Shown here one piece after another: positions 47,092-56,010 of a stretch of DNA of 64,000 nucleotides; the first letter of the stretch is position 1, and every line of letters begins with the position of its first letter. Source of the DNA: Nocardioides sp. 1609 (GTDB lineage Bacteria; Actinomycetota; Actinomycetes; Propionibacteriales; Nocardioidaceae); assembly GCF_004522105.1 (NCBI RefSeq), contig NZ_SPUJ01000001.1, positions 186,001-250,000 of the forward strand, in the 5' to 3' direction. The notes beneath the pieces were generated by a model, which saw only the letters and a list, made by a program, of their open reading frames with translations, did no database searches and was not told where the DNA came from. Both the position numbers and the translations under genes were made by a program.

Positions 47092-48815
47092 GACAGCGCC
47101 TCTCGCGTGCGGCTCAGGAAGTCGAGGGCGTCCACGCCCGTCGCGCAGGAGTCGTCGGCGTGGTCGACGGGCCTGCCCGCGACCACGACGCGGGTGGCGC
47201 CGGCCTCGCGGAGAGCGGCGGCTGCGGCCGCGCCCCACTCGGCGTAGGCGGCGTCGGTCCCGGCCAGGCAGACGACCGGCTGGCCGGCGTACGCCGCGAG
47301 GAGGGCCTCAACGCCGTCGGTCGCGCCGGCGGGGTCGGTGGCGACTCCCCCGGCCGCGAACAGGTTGGCCGCGAACGTGGCCCGCGCGGTGTGGGCAGAG
47401 ACGGGTCCGAGGGTGGCGAGGAAGACGTGGGCCGCCGGCGGGTCGTCGCGCAGGGCCTCGAAGCTGGCGGCGTACGAGCGGACGCCGGCCGCCGCGAGCC
47501 CGGCACCGGACCGCTCGGGCAACGTCTCGGCGAGGTTCGGGAACTCGGTGACGCCGGTCAGCGGGCGCCGGCGGGTGGCGACCTGCTCCTCGCGCTCCCG
47601 GGCGACGGCCTCGATCTCGGCGGTGAGGTCGGCACCGTCGTCGAGGCGGCCGAGGATCTCCCACGCGGCGACCGCGAGGTCGTCGGTGAGCTTCTCGACG
47701 GCGTACGACCCGCCGGCGGGGTCGGCGACGCGGGCGACGTGCGCCTCGGAGATCAGCAGCGCGGAGGTGTTGCGCGCGTTGCGCCGGCCGAGGGCGTCGG
47801 GGCGACCGAGCGCGGAGTCGAACGGCAGGACGGTGACGGCGTCGGCGCCGCCGACGCCGGCGGCGAACGCGGCGACGGTGGTGCGGAGCATGTTCACCCA
47901 GGGGTCGTAGCGGGTCATCATCGGCCGGCTCGTGACGGCGTGCAGACGCATCGGGACGGGCTCGGCGTCGCAGTGCTCCTGGAGCCGCGCCCACAGACGA
48001 CGTGCGGCCCGCAGCTTGGCGATGCTCGCGAACTGGTCGTCGGTGACGGCCAGGCGGAACTCGACCAGGGCGGCGGCCTCGGCGACGGCGGGGCCGGCGT
48101 CGGTGGCGGCGCGCAGGTAGCCCGCCGCGGCCGCCATCGCCGTGCCGACCTCCTGGGCGTCGGAGGCGCCGCGGTCGTGGACGGCGGTGGCGTCGAGGAC
48201 GAAGCCCAGGACGCCGGCCGCGCGGGCGGCTGCCGCGACGTCGGCGTCGAAGGCGGGCACGCCGAGGTTGGTGCCGGGGTGCAGCTCGAGGTCGCCGGCC
48301 CAGGCCAGGAACGCGCGGGCGGTCGCCGCGGCGTCGTCCGGCGGGGGCTGCAGGACGACGGGGGCGAGGTCGAGGAGGACGCCCTCCAGCAGCGCCTCGA
48401 AGTCGGTGCCGGGACCGGCCTCGACCCAGGTCGAGGTCACCCCGCCCTCGAGGTCGCCGAGGATCTCCTCGTTGACCTCCTTCGCGGGCCCGGCCGCGAC
48501 GTGTGCGCGGACGTCCCAGTCGCCGGCTCGGGTGGGTCGGCCCACGGTCTGCAGGTCCTCGAGCAGGTCGGGCGTGCCGAGCGGCGCGACCGGGATCCCG
48601 TCGAGCGTGGTGCGGGTCAGCTTGCTCCAGACCAGCGCGTCGTCGTCCTCGTCGGTCATCCGGCGCGCCTTGCGGAGCACCTTCGCGGTCTCGCGCTCCC
48701 AGTCGGCGCGGGTGTGCCGGTCCTCGGCCTGCGCCAGCTCGAGCGAGCCCTGCTCCGGCTCCAGCTCGGTCGGCTCGTCCAGGCCGCCCTCGACGGCGGT
48801 CCCCTCGATGCTCAT
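47088..48815 (-). CDS. mutA: Methylmalonyl-CoA mutase, small subunit
   Basis: This 575-residue protein is homologous to MutB but lacks the barrel's active site and the DGHDRG cobalamin motif, as expected for the non-catalytic small subunit. Recognisable segments are [20 protein letters not shown] and [19 protein letters not shown]. The ATG at 48815 lies 7 nt after TAGGGT. It heads the mutA-mutB unit. Three palindromes of the GACCCGTCACC family lie upstream of its promoter. Confidence 0.93.
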   Translation of the reverse strand: MSIEGTAVEGGLDEPTELEPEQGSLELAQAEDRHTRADWERETAKVLRKARRMTDEDDDALVWSKLTRTTLDGIPVAPLGTPDLLEDLQTVGRPTRAGDWDVRAHVAAGPAKEVNEEILGDLEGGVTSTWVEAGPGTDFEALLEGVLLDLAPVVLQPPPDDAAATARAFLAWAGDLELHPGTNLGVPAFDADVAAAARAAGVLGFVLDATAVHDRGASDAQEVGTAMAAAAGYLRAATDAGPAVAEAAALVEFRLAVTDDQFASIAKLRAARRLWARLQEHCDAEPVPMRLHAVTSRPMMTRYDPWVNMLRTTVAAFAAGVGGADAVTVLPFDSALGRPDALGRRNARNTSALLISEAHVARVADPAGGSYAVEKLTDDLAVAAWEILGRLDDGADLTAEIEAVAREREEQVATRRRPLTGVTEFPNLAETLPERSGAGLAAAGVRSYAASFEALRDDPPAAHVFLATLGPVSAHTARATFAANLFAAGGVATDPAGATDGVEALLAAYAGQPVVCLAGTDAAYAEWGAAAAAALREAGATRVVVAGRPVDHADDSCATGVDALDFLSRTREALS

Positions 48816-48822
48816 GGTGGGC

Positions 48823-48828
48823 ACCCTA
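48823..48828 (-). promoter_or_regulatory. -10 element for mutA
   Basis: On the minus strand TAGGGT lies 7 nt before the ATG at 48815. Confidence 0.55.
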
Positions 48829-48893
48829 GGCACCCGACGTGATCCGGGCCACTGACTGTGATGTTTGCCGTACGGTCGTTCGGCCGCCACGCC

Positions 48894-49001
48894 GACCCGT
48901 CACCTATGGGTGACGGGTCGACCAGGTCTCCGCTGACCCGTCACCTATAGGTGACGGGTCGGTCAGGTCTGCGCTGACCCGTCACCTATGGGTGACGGGT
49001 C
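48894..49001. repeat. Tandem triplet of 26-bp palindromes (array B)
   Basis: Palindromes lie at 48894-48919, 48935-48960 and 48976-49001, 41 bp apart with similar 15-bp spacers. The middle copy has the perfect TATA centre; the outer two have TATG, which allows a G-U pair in plus-strand RNA. The array sits between divergent promoters, and copy 3 ends 4 bp before the -10 of the downstream gene, over its likely -35 region. Confidence 0.95.
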
Positions 49002-49005
49002 GGCC

Positions 49006-49011
49006 TAGGGT
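49006..49011 (+). promoter_or_regulatory. -10 element for the small membrane protein gene
   Basis: TAGGGT lies 6 nt before the GTG at 49018. It is the same hexamer as the divergent mutA -10. Confidence 0.5.
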
Positions 49012-49017
49012 GCCGGG

Positions 49018-49416
49018 GTGAAGGTCAGCGATCCCACCGGGCAGGTGTGGCGGGTGAGCCGGCGGTGGGTGCCGTGGCGGCGCCGGTTCAAGAAGTGGCT
49101 GCCGCAGGTGCTCGGCTGGCTCGGTGCCGACGACCCGCTGAGCATCCTGCTCGTCGTGCTCGTCGGGATCCCCTTCGCCGTCGCCGCCCTCGTCGAGCTC
49201 GCGGTGATGCTGCTCGTGCTGCCGTTCGCGGTCCTCCACCGGGCCGCCGTCCGCCGCCGCTGGACCGTCGAGGCCCGGAAGGGCCTCCGGATCTGGTGGG
49301 ACGACGACGGCGGCGACTGGAGCGCGAGCGCCGCCCGGATCCGCGCGGTGGCCGCGGACGTCGAGCGCGGCGTGCTGCCGCCGCAGACGGTCGACGCCCC
49401 CGCACCCACCCCCTGA
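49018..49416 (+). CDS. Small membrane protein of unknown function
   Basis: This 132-residue protein has a basic N-terminus (RRWVPWRRRFKKW), one long hydrophobic stretch that could form one or two helices (SILLVVLVGIPFAVAALVEL, then AVMLLVLPFAV), and a C-terminal cytoplasmic segment with KGLRIWWDDDGGDW. No family is recognised. The GTG at 49018 lies 6 nt after TAGGGT. It converges on the Sdh1 operon. Confidence 0.65.
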   Translation: MKVSDPTGQVWRVSRRWVPWRRRFKKWLPQVLGWLGADDPLSILLVVLVGIPFAVAALVELAVMLLVLPFAVLHRAAVRRRWTVEARKGLRIWWDDDGGDWSASAARIRAVAADVERGVLPPQTVDAPAPTP

Positions 49417-49424
49417 CGACGGCG

Positions 49425-49446
49425 CCTCCGGGCCCGCCCCGGGAGG
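49425..49446. terminator. Possible terminator hairpin between convergent genes
   Basis: CCTCCGGG and CCCGGGAGG-like arms form an imperfect stem with one bulged G in the 38-bp gap between the small membrane protein gene and sdhB. Confidence 0.45.
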
Positions 49447-49454
49447 GACAGGGG

Positions 49455-50231
49455 TCAGACCTCGGTGCGGCCGTCGTAGTCCTTGGTGCGGATCCCGATC
49501 TTGGAGCCGAGCCAGACCAGCGGGTCGAACCTGCGGTCGACGACGCGCTCCTTCATCGGGATGATCGCGTTGTCGGTGATCTTGATGCCCTCGGGACAGA
49601 CCTCGGTGCAGCACTTGGTGATGTTGCACATCCCGAGCCCGGCGGCGCCCTGGGCGAGCTCGCGGCGGTCGTGGGTGTCGAGCGGGTGCATGTCGAGCTC
49701 GGCGTACCGCAGGAAGAACCGCGGACCGGCGAAGGCCGGCTTGTTGTCGTCGTGGTCGCGGACGACGTGGCACACGTCCTGGCACAGGAAGCACTCGATG
49801 CACTTGCGGAACTCCTGGCCCCGCTCGACGTCGACCTGCGCCATCCGGCGCTTGCCGTCGGCGTCGCGCGGCGGCGGGGCGAACGACGGCAGCTCGCGCG
49901 CCTTCTCGTAGTTGAACGAGACGTCGGTGACGAGGTCGCGGATCACCGGGAAGGTCCGCATCGGCGTCACCGTGATCGTCTCCGCGGGGTCGAAGTCGGA
50001 GAGCCGGGTCATGCACAGCAGCCGGGGCCGGCCGTTGATCTCGGCGCTGCACGAGCCGCACTTGCCGGCCTTGCAGTTCCACCGGATCGCGAGGTCGCCG
50101 GCCTGGGTGGCCTGCAGCCGGTGCAGGGCGTCGAGCACGACCTCGCCCTCGGACACCTCGACGGCGTAGTCGCCGAGGTCGCCGCCGTCCTGGTCGCCCC
50201 GCCACACCCGCAGCTTCAGCTCGTAGCCCAT
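49455..50231 (-). CDS. sdhB: Succinate dehydrogenase/fumarate reductase iron-sulfur subunit (Sdh1 type)
   Basis: This 258-residue protein has the [2Fe-2S] ligands in CKAGKCGSCSAEINGRPRLLC (first 20 residues CKAGKCGSCSAEINGRPRLL) and the C-terminal cluster ligands in CIECFLCQDVC and CNITKCCTEVCPEG. It passes electrons from the flavoprotein to quinone. The motif pattern and the gene order membrane-flavoprotein-FeS match mycobacterial Sdh1 (Rv0249c-Rv0247c). It is the last gene of a three-gene operon and starts 10 bp after the flavoprotein gene. Confidence 0.93.
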   Translation of the reverse strand: MGYELKLRVWRGDQDGGDLGDYAVEVSEGEVVLDALHRLQATQAGDLAIRWNCKAGKCGSCSAEINGRPRLLCMTRLSDFDPAETITVTPMRTFPVIRDLVTDVSFNYEKARELPSFAPPPRDADGKRRMAQVDVERGQEFRKCIECFLCQDVCHVVRDHDDNKPAFAGPRFFLRYAELDMHPLDTHDRRELAQGAAGLGMCNITKCCTEVCPEGIKITDNAIIPMKERVVDRRFDPLVWLGSKIGIRTKDYDGRTEV

Positions 50232-50241
50232 GGTCGCTCCC

Positions 50242-52101
50242 TCACTTGCTCTCGAAGTACTTCTTGAGCTCGTCCGGCATCGCCGGCAGCGGTTGTTCCT
50301 GCAGCTCGACGCCGGTGCCCGCGGCGTCGAGGCGGACGACGAGGTTCTTGGTGCCCCACGTCGGGTCGGGGCCGGGGAAGTCGTCGCGGGTGTGACCACC
50401 GCGGGACTCCTCGCGGGCCAGCGCCGCCCGCGCGACCGACTCGCTGACGAGCAGCATGTTGCGCAGGTCGAGCGCCAGGTGCCAGCCCGGGTTGTACTGC
50501 CGGTGGCCCTCCACCTTCATCGACGCCGCCCGCACCTTGAAGGCCTCGATCGCGTCCAGCGACTCCTGCAGCTCCTGCCCGGTGCGGATGATCCCGACCA
50601 GGTCGTTCATCGACTGCTGGAGGTCGCTCTGGATCGCGTACGGGTTCTCGCCCCCCTCCACCTCGAACGGCGCGAGGGCGCTCGCCCGGGCCGCGCGGAC
50701 GTCGTCCTCGTCGACCTGCGGACGCGTCGCGCCCAGCCCGGCGGCGTACGCCGAGGCCGACTCCCCGGCCCGCTTGCCGAAGACGAGGAGGTCGCCGAGT
50801 GAGTTGCCGCCGAGCCGGTTGGAGCCGTGCATCCCGCCCGAACACTCCCCCACGGCGTACAGGCCGGTGACCGCGCTCTCCTGGGTGTCGGGATCGACCT
50901 CGACCCCGCCCATCACGTAGTGGCAGGTCGGGCCGATCTCCATCGGCTCCCGGGTGATGTCGACGTCGGCGAGCTCCTTGAACTGGTGGTACATCGAGGG
51001 CAGCCGCTTGCGGATGAACTCCGGCGTCCGGCGCGAGGCGATGTCGAGGTAGATGCCACCGTGCGGCGTGCCCCGCCCCGCCTTGATCTCGGAGTTGATC
51101 GCCCGCGCGACCTCGTCGCGCGGCAGCAGCTCGGGGGGCCGGCGGTTGTTCTTCTTGTCCTCGTACCAGGCGTCGGCCTCCTCGACGGTGTCGGCCGTCT
51201 CGGCGCGGAAGAACTCCGGGATGTAGTCGAACATGAACCGCTCGCCCTCGGAGTTCTTCAGGATGCCGCCGTCGCCGCGGACCGACTCCGTGACCAGCAG
51301 CCCCTTCACCGACGGCGGCCACACCATGCCGGTCGGGTGGAACTGCACGAACTCCATGTTGATCAGCGACGCCCCCGTGCGCATCGCGAGGGCGTGGCCG
51401 TCGCCGGTGTACTCCCAGGAGTTCGAGGTGACCTTGAACGACTTGCCGATGCCGCCCGTGGCGAGCACGACCGTGGGGGTGTCGAAGAGCACGAACCGGC
51501 CGGTCTCGCGCCAGTAGGCCAGCGCCCCCGACACCACCCCGTCCTGCTTGAAGACGTCGGTGACCGTGCACTCCATGAAGACGTCGATGCCGAGCGCGAC
51601 GGTGCGCTGCTGCAGCGTGCGGATCATCTCCAGGCCGGTGCGGTCGCCGACGTGGGCGAGCCGCGCGTACTTGTGGCCGCCGAAGTCGCGCTGCGAGATC
51701 AGCCCGTCGTCGGTGCGGTCGAACAGCGCACCCCAGTCCTCGAGCTCCATCACCCGCTCGGGCGCCTCCTGCGCGTGCAGCTGCGCCATCCGCCAGTGGT
51801 TGAGCATCTTCCCGCCGCGCATGGTGTCGCGGAAGTGGACCTCCCAGCTGTCCTCGGGCCACCGGTTGCCCATCGCCGCGGCGATCCCGCCCTCGGCCAT
51901 GACCGTGTGGGCCTTGCCGAGCAGCGACTTGCAGACGACGGCGGTGCGTGCGCCCGCCTCGTGCGCGGCGATCGCGGCCCGCAGGCCGGCGCCGCCGGCG
52001 CCGACCACGACCACGTCGTACTGGTGGCGCTCCGTGCCGCCCTCGGCGGCACCGGACATCTCGTTGCCGGTCATCGGGTGCCGGTCGCTCGTCGTGCTCA
52101 T
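50242..52101 (-). CDS. sdhA: Succinate dehydrogenase/fumarate reductase flavoprotein subunit (Sdh1 type)
   Basis: This 619-residue FAD protein has the dinucleotide motif VVVGAGGAGLRAAIAAHEAG, the FAD-linking region SLLGKAHTVMAEGGIAAAMG with the His, and the active-site segments EFVQFHPTG and ECSGGMHGSNRLGGNSL. It oxidises succinate to fumarate. The start lies 1 bp after the stop of the membrane subunit gene. A second, more distant SdhA is encoded at 57929. Confidence 0.95.
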   Translation of the reverse strand: MSTTSDRHPMTGNEMSGAAEGGTERHQYDVVVVGAGGAGLRAAIAAHEAGARTAVVCKSLLGKAHTVMAEGGIAAAMGNRWPEDSWEVHFRDTMRGGKMLNHWRMAQLHAQEAPERVMELEDWGALFDRTDDGLISQRDFGGHKYARLAHVGDRTGLEMIRTLQQRTVALGIDVFMECTVTDVFKQDGVVSGALAYWRETGRFVLFDTPTVVLATGGIGKSFKVTSNSWEYTGDGHALAMRTGASLINMEFVQFHPTGMVWPPSVKGLLVTESVRGDGGILKNSEGERFMFDYIPEFFRAETADTVEEADAWYEDKKNNRRPPELLPRDEVARAINSEIKAGRGTPHGGIYLDIASRRTPEFIRKRLPSMYHQFKELADVDITREPMEIGPTCHYVMGGVEVDPDTQESAVTGLYAVGECSGGMHGSNRLGGNSLGDLLVFGKRAGESASAYAAGLGATRPQVDEDDVRAARASALAPFEVEGGENPYAIQSDLQQSMNDLVGIIRTGQELQESLDAIEAFKVRAASMKVEGHRQYNPGWHLALDLRNMLLVSESVARAALAREESRGGHTRDDFPGPDPTWGTKNLVVRLDAAGTGVELQEQPLPAMPDELKKYFESK

Positions 52102-52102
52102 G

Positions 52103-52930
52103 TCAGAAGAACCTCAGGTCCTGGATGGTGCCGGTGGCGAGCAGGAGGACGTAGAGGTCGACCAGCGCCACCGAGAACAGCGAGTACCAGGCGAACCGGC
52201 CGTGGTGGACGTTCAGCCTCGAGACCCACGTCCAGAGCCGGTAGCGGACGGGGTGCTTCGAGAAGTGCCGCAGCCGGCCGCCCACGGCGTGCCGACAGGA
52301 GTGGCACGAGAGCGTGTAGAGCCAGATGAGCACGATGTTGACGATCATCAGCAGCGTGCCGAGGCCCATGTGGACGCCGCCGGTCTCGCCGTCGCCGATC
52401 GCGTACTCGCCGGGCATCGGCCGGAACGCGAGGACCACGTCGAAGGTGAGGATCAGGCCGACCACGATCGCGGCGTACCAGAAGTAGCGGTGCGCGTTCT
52501 GCAGGACCAGCGGGAAGCGCGACTCACCGGTGTAGCTCGCGTGCGGCTCGGCGACCCCACAGGCCGGCGGCGAGAGCCAGAACGCCCGGTAGTAGGACTT
52601 GCGGTAGTAGTAGCAGGTCATCCGGAAGCCGAGCGGGAAGACCAGGATGATCAGCGCCGCCGACAGCGGGAACCAGCCGAACGGCTGACCGAAGTCGGAG
52701 GCGCCCTCGACGCAGTCGCCGAGGCACGGCGAGTAGAACGGCGACAGGTAGGGCTTCGCGTAGTAGTCGGTGCCCATGAACGCGCGCACCGTCGCGTAGA
52801 CGACGAAGGCGGAGAACACGACGAACGTCGTCAACGGCGCCTGCCACCACCGGTCCGTGCGGAGCGTCCTGGCCTCGATCCGGGCCCGCGTCGGGCCTCG
52901 TACGCCGGTGCTTCCCTGGCCAGTGCTCAT
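52103..52930 (-). CDS. Succinate dehydrogenase membrane subunit (Sdh1 type)
   Basis: This 275-residue protein has about five membrane helices (LTTFVVFSAFVVYATVRAF; ALIILVFPLGFRMTCYYYRK; YAAIVVGLILTFDVVLAF; LLMIVNIVLIWLYTLSCHSC; YSLFSVALVDLYVLLLATG) and conserved histidines and cysteines that may bind heme or quinone. It matches the single membrane anchor of Sdh1 complexes rather than SdhC/SdhD of other types. It is the first gene of the operon; the ATG at 52930 has AAGGGG upstream. Confidence 0.85.
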   Translation of the reverse strand: MSTGQGSTGVRGPTRARIEARTLRTDRWWQAPLTTFVVFSAFVVYATVRAFMGTDYYAKPYLSPFYSPCLGDCVEGASDFGQPFGWFPLSAALIILVFPLGFRMTCYYYRKSYYRAFWLSPPACGVAEPHASYTGESRFPLVLQNAHRYFWYAAIVVGLILTFDVVLAFRPMPGEYAIGDGETGGVHMGLGTLLMIVNIVLIWLYTLSCHSCRHAVGGRLRHFSKHPVRYRLWTWVSRLNVHHGRFAWYSLFSVALVDLYVLLLATGTIQDLRFF

Positions 52931-53056
52931 CCGCGCCCCTTGCTCGTGCAGTCAGCCGGTGGTGCGCCGAGTCTGCACAAACCGGGCCCGATGTGAAAGA
53001 GGCCACACCGCACGGACTGGTCCGGACCCCGCTTCTGGGGCGCTGGCGCGGCCGGG

Positions 53057-54322
53057 TCAGCCGCTGCGGACGACGCCCAGGGGCGCGTAGCGCAGGCCCG
53101 GGAAGACCTTCGCCGTCGAGGCCCCGAACCGCGTCGCTCCGATCTCCGCCAGCACCTGGCGGTGGTCGGTGGTGACCTTCAGGTCGGCCTCGTAGCCGGT
53201 CGACAGGCCCGGCCACCGGCCGTGGTAGCCGCCTCGGACGCCCGCCCCGGCGACGAGCATGACGTTGCCGTGGCCGTGGTCGGTGCCGCCGCTGTCGTTC
53301 TCGACGACGCGGCGTCCGAACTCGCTGATCGTCACCAGCGTGACCTTGCCGGCCTGGTCGCCGAGGTCACCGAGGAACGCCGCCATCGACGCGGCCAGGT
53401 CGCGGGCGTTGCGGGCCAGCCACCCGTCGTCGGAGCCGCCGGTGCCGACGTGCATGTCCCAGTCGCCCTGGTCGACGGTGATCACCTCGACGCCCACGTC
53501 GCCGCGGACGATCTGCGCGGCCGTCGACAGGGCGCGCCCGAGGTCGGTCGCCGGGTAGGCGTCGCTGTGGTCGGCCGCCGCGCGGATCGGGCCGCCGGCC
53601 GCGACCGCGTCGAACACCGAGCGCATGCTGCGGCCGAGCGGGCTCGTGTCGCCCTTCCAGACCGTGCGGAGCGAAGCCTTCTTGCGGCCGTCGCCGCTCG
53701 CGCCGGGGATGGTGAGCGCGTCGACGCGCCCCCCGGACATCACCGGCGAGGGTCCGTACAGCGACGTCGGGAGGACGCCGCCGCCCACGCCGAAGCCCTG
53801 CAGCGGGGAGCCGCCCGGCGTCGTGCCGACCAGGCGGTTGAGCCAGCCCACGCGGGTCGAGGAGCCCGGGTCGGCGTCCTCGACCTCCTCCATCGCGGAG
53901 AAGTGCGACCGGTTGGCGACCGGGAGCCCGGTGGCGTGCACGGCCGCGACCTTCCCCGCCTGCCAGAGCGGCGTGAGCGGGGCCAGGGCCGGGTGCAGGC
54001 CGAACATGCCGTCCTTGTGCAGCAGCCGGTCGGCGGCGACCGCGATGCCCGGGCGGGCGCGGTAGTAGACCGGGTCGGCGTGCGGGACGACGAGCGAGAG
54101 CCCGTCGGCGCCGCCGCGCAGCGACAGCACGACGAGCACGGACGACGCCGTGCGGGCCGCCGCGGGAGAGGCGGTGACGACCGCGCCGCCGACGACGGTG
54201 CTGGCGCCGGCCAGGGCGAGCGCGCCCCTCATCAGGCCGCGGCGGGAGACGGCGGCCTGCACGCCGGCGTACTCGTCGCAGCAGGAGCGGGGGTGCTGGG
54301 TGGGCTGGTGGGTCGAGGTCAT
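53057..54322 (-). CDS. DUF1501 family secreted protein
   Basis: This 421-residue protein starts with a twin-arginine signal (SRRGLMRGALALAGAST) and has the DUF1501 body: LSLRGGADGLSLVVPHADPV, SDDGWLARNARDLAASMAAF and VTISEFGRRVVENDSGGTDH with a sulfatase-like metal-site pattern. Such proteins are exported by Tat and almost always occur next to a DUF1800 gene, as here. Their reaction is unknown. It starts 6 bp after the DUF1800 stop. Confidence 0.9.
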   Translation of the reverse strand: MTSTHQPTQHPRSCCDEYAGVQAAVSRRGLMRGALALAGASTVVGGAVVTASPAAARTASSVLVVLSLRGGADGLSLVVPHADPVYYRARPGIAVAADRLLHKDGMFGLHPALAPLTPLWQAGKVAAVHATGLPVANRSHFSAMEEVEDADPGSSTRVGWLNRLVGTTPGGSPLQGFGVGGGVLPTSLYGPSPVMSGGRVDALTIPGASGDGRKKASLRTVWKGDTSPLGRSMRSVFDAVAAGGPIRAAADHSDAYPATDLGRALSTAAQIVRGDVGVEVITVDQGDWDMHVGTGGSDDGWLARNARDLAASMAAFLGDLGDQAGKVTLVTISEFGRRVVENDSGGTDHGHGNVMLVAGAGVRGGYHGRWPGLSTGYEADLKVTTDHRQVLAEIGATRFGASTAKVFPGLRYAPLGVVRSG

Positions 54323-54328
54323 GGCGGG

Positions 54329-55849
54329 CTACCTGCTCAGGTGGGCGGGGCTGTCGAGGAGGACGGCGAGGAAGGTCGGGAACATCCACTGCACGAGGGC
54401 GTGCTCGGCGTCGATCCGCTCGCGGCGCTTCACGCCGGTGGCGCGGCAGCACGCCTCGACCAGCCGGTCGGTCGCGGGGCGGTGCAGCACGAGGCGCGAC
54501 ACGTGGTCGACCAGGTCGTCGAAACGGACCTCCGGCCGTGGCAGCCACTGCCGCGGCTCGCGGTGGCCGACCGCGACGTCGGGCCACCAGCCTCCCGCCA
54601 GGTCGAGGTGGAACCGCATCGAGGCCAGCAGCCGCGAGGGCGACGACCAGGACGCGCTGTCGATCGGCTGCCCGTCCGGCGCCGGCCAGGCGTACGGCGA
54701 GGTGCCGATCGAGCTGCTCTGCCACAGGATCGCCTCGGCGGCCGACCGGCCCCGCGCCTCCCCGCTCGGCGGCCGGGAGATCGACGCACCCAGCACGCGG
54801 TAGGTGGCGACGACGTCCTCGCCGGGGTCGCGGACCTTGGTGCCGGCCGACCGCTCGAACGCCGACGAGGCGACCAGGGCGCGCAGCACCGGCTTGATGG
54901 CGGTGTCGTGCTCGAGGTAGACGCGGGCGAGCCGGTCGACCAGGGACGCCGGCGGGCGGTCGCCGACGAACTTCACCGCCAGCCGCTGCGCGACCCGCCG
55001 GGCGGTGTGCGGGTGGTGCGCGAGGTAGCGCAGGTAGCGGCGGGTGAGCGCGCGTCCGTCGTCCGACCGGTTCTTGTCGACGAAGCCCTTGACCCGCACC
55101 CGACCGACGTGGTGCTCCTCGCGGTGGTACTCCGGGCGCCAGCTCTCCCACAGGTCGACCGACCAGCCGGTGAGGATCCGCGCCGAGTCGCGGACGTCGT
55201 CCTCGGTGTAGTGCCCGACGCCGACGGTGTGCAGCTCGAGGAGCTCGCGCCCGAGGTTCTCGTTGGGGTGCTCCTTGGTGGACTCGGCGGCGTCGAGGTA
55301 GATGAGCATCGCGGGATGGGTGATCGCCGCGACGAGGAGCTCGTCGAAGCGCCCGAGGGCGTGGCGGCGGATCGTGGCTCCGTAGTCGACGCGGTGGGTG
55401 AACTGCTCGTCGCCCGAGACCGGCACGTGCAGCAGGTTCTCCCACAGCTCGGTCATCATCTCCAGCACCGGGCGACGCGTCTTGGTCCGTCGCACGAGCA
55501 GCCAGCGGGCGTAGTCCTCCATGACCTCCCAGCCACCCTCGACGTCCTGCACCTGGCGCCGCCACAGCTCGGCCGGCCCGCGCCGCAGGCTCGGGAACCA
55601 GTCGGCGACGGCGTCGGCCTGCGGGTCCCTGACCGATCCGGGCGACAGCTGCTGCTCGAACCAGCGCGCGGCCCCGCCGGCGCCGCGGACCCGCTTCGCG
55701 AGCTCGGGGGTGATGCCGTAGGAGAACCGGCTCACCAGGTGGCGCTCGGCCGCCGGCAGCAGGCGGACGACTCCCCGACCGCGTGGGTCGGGTGCCGCGT
55801 GGCCGGCGGGAGGGGCAGGGGCGTCGGGGGAGGAAGCGGTCACGGACAT
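54329..55849 (-). CDS. DUF1800 family protein
   Basis: This 506-residue protein has the DUF1800 features ERHLVSRFSYGITPELAKRV near the N-terminus, MMTELWENLLHVPVSG and ENLGRELLELHTVGVGHYTE in the middle. No clear signal peptide is seen with the ATG at 55849; a disordered Pro/Ala-rich 30-residue N-terminus precedes the domain. It is the partner of the DUF1501 protein. The role is unknown. Confidence 0.88.
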   Translation of the reverse strand: MSVTASSPDAPAPPAGHAAPDPRGRGVVRLLPAAERHLVSRFSYGITPELAKRVRGAGGAARWFEQQLSPGSVRDPQADAVADWFPSLRRGPAELWRRQVQDVEGGWEVMEDYARWLLVRRTKTRRPVLEMMTELWENLLHVPVSGDEQFTHRVDYGATIRRHALGRFDELLVAAITHPAMLIYLDAAESTKEHPNENLGRELLELHTVGVGHYTEDDVRDSARILTGWSVDLWESWRPEYHREEHHVGRVRVKGFVDKNRSDDGRALTRRYLRYLAHHPHTARRVAQRLAVKFVGDRPPASLVDRLARVYLEHDTAIKPVLRALVASSAFERSAGTKVRDPGEDVVATYRVLGASISRPPSGEARGRSAAEAILWQSSSIGTSPYAWPAPDGQPIDSASWSSPSRLLASMRFHLDLAGGWWPDVAVGHREPRQWLPRPEVRFDDLVDHVSRLVLHRPATDRLVEACCRATGVKRRERIDAEHALVQWMFPTFLAVLLDSPAHLSR

Positions 55850-56010
55850 CGTCCGGGGACTCCTGGCGTCGAGGGGGTGGGCACACAGGAGGGAGCGCAA
55901 CCACCGTAGGGCGTCGCGACGTCGGTGCCCACCCACGCGTTCACCTGGTGTGCACGGACGGGACGGGTCGCCGTGGTGGCACCGACGGGCGCGGCGGTGA
56001 GGCTCGCGAC

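Noticed and set aside
52931..53056. Small RNA or attenuator before the Sdh1 operon
   Set aside because: No convincing stem or reading frame was found; it probably holds only the promoter.
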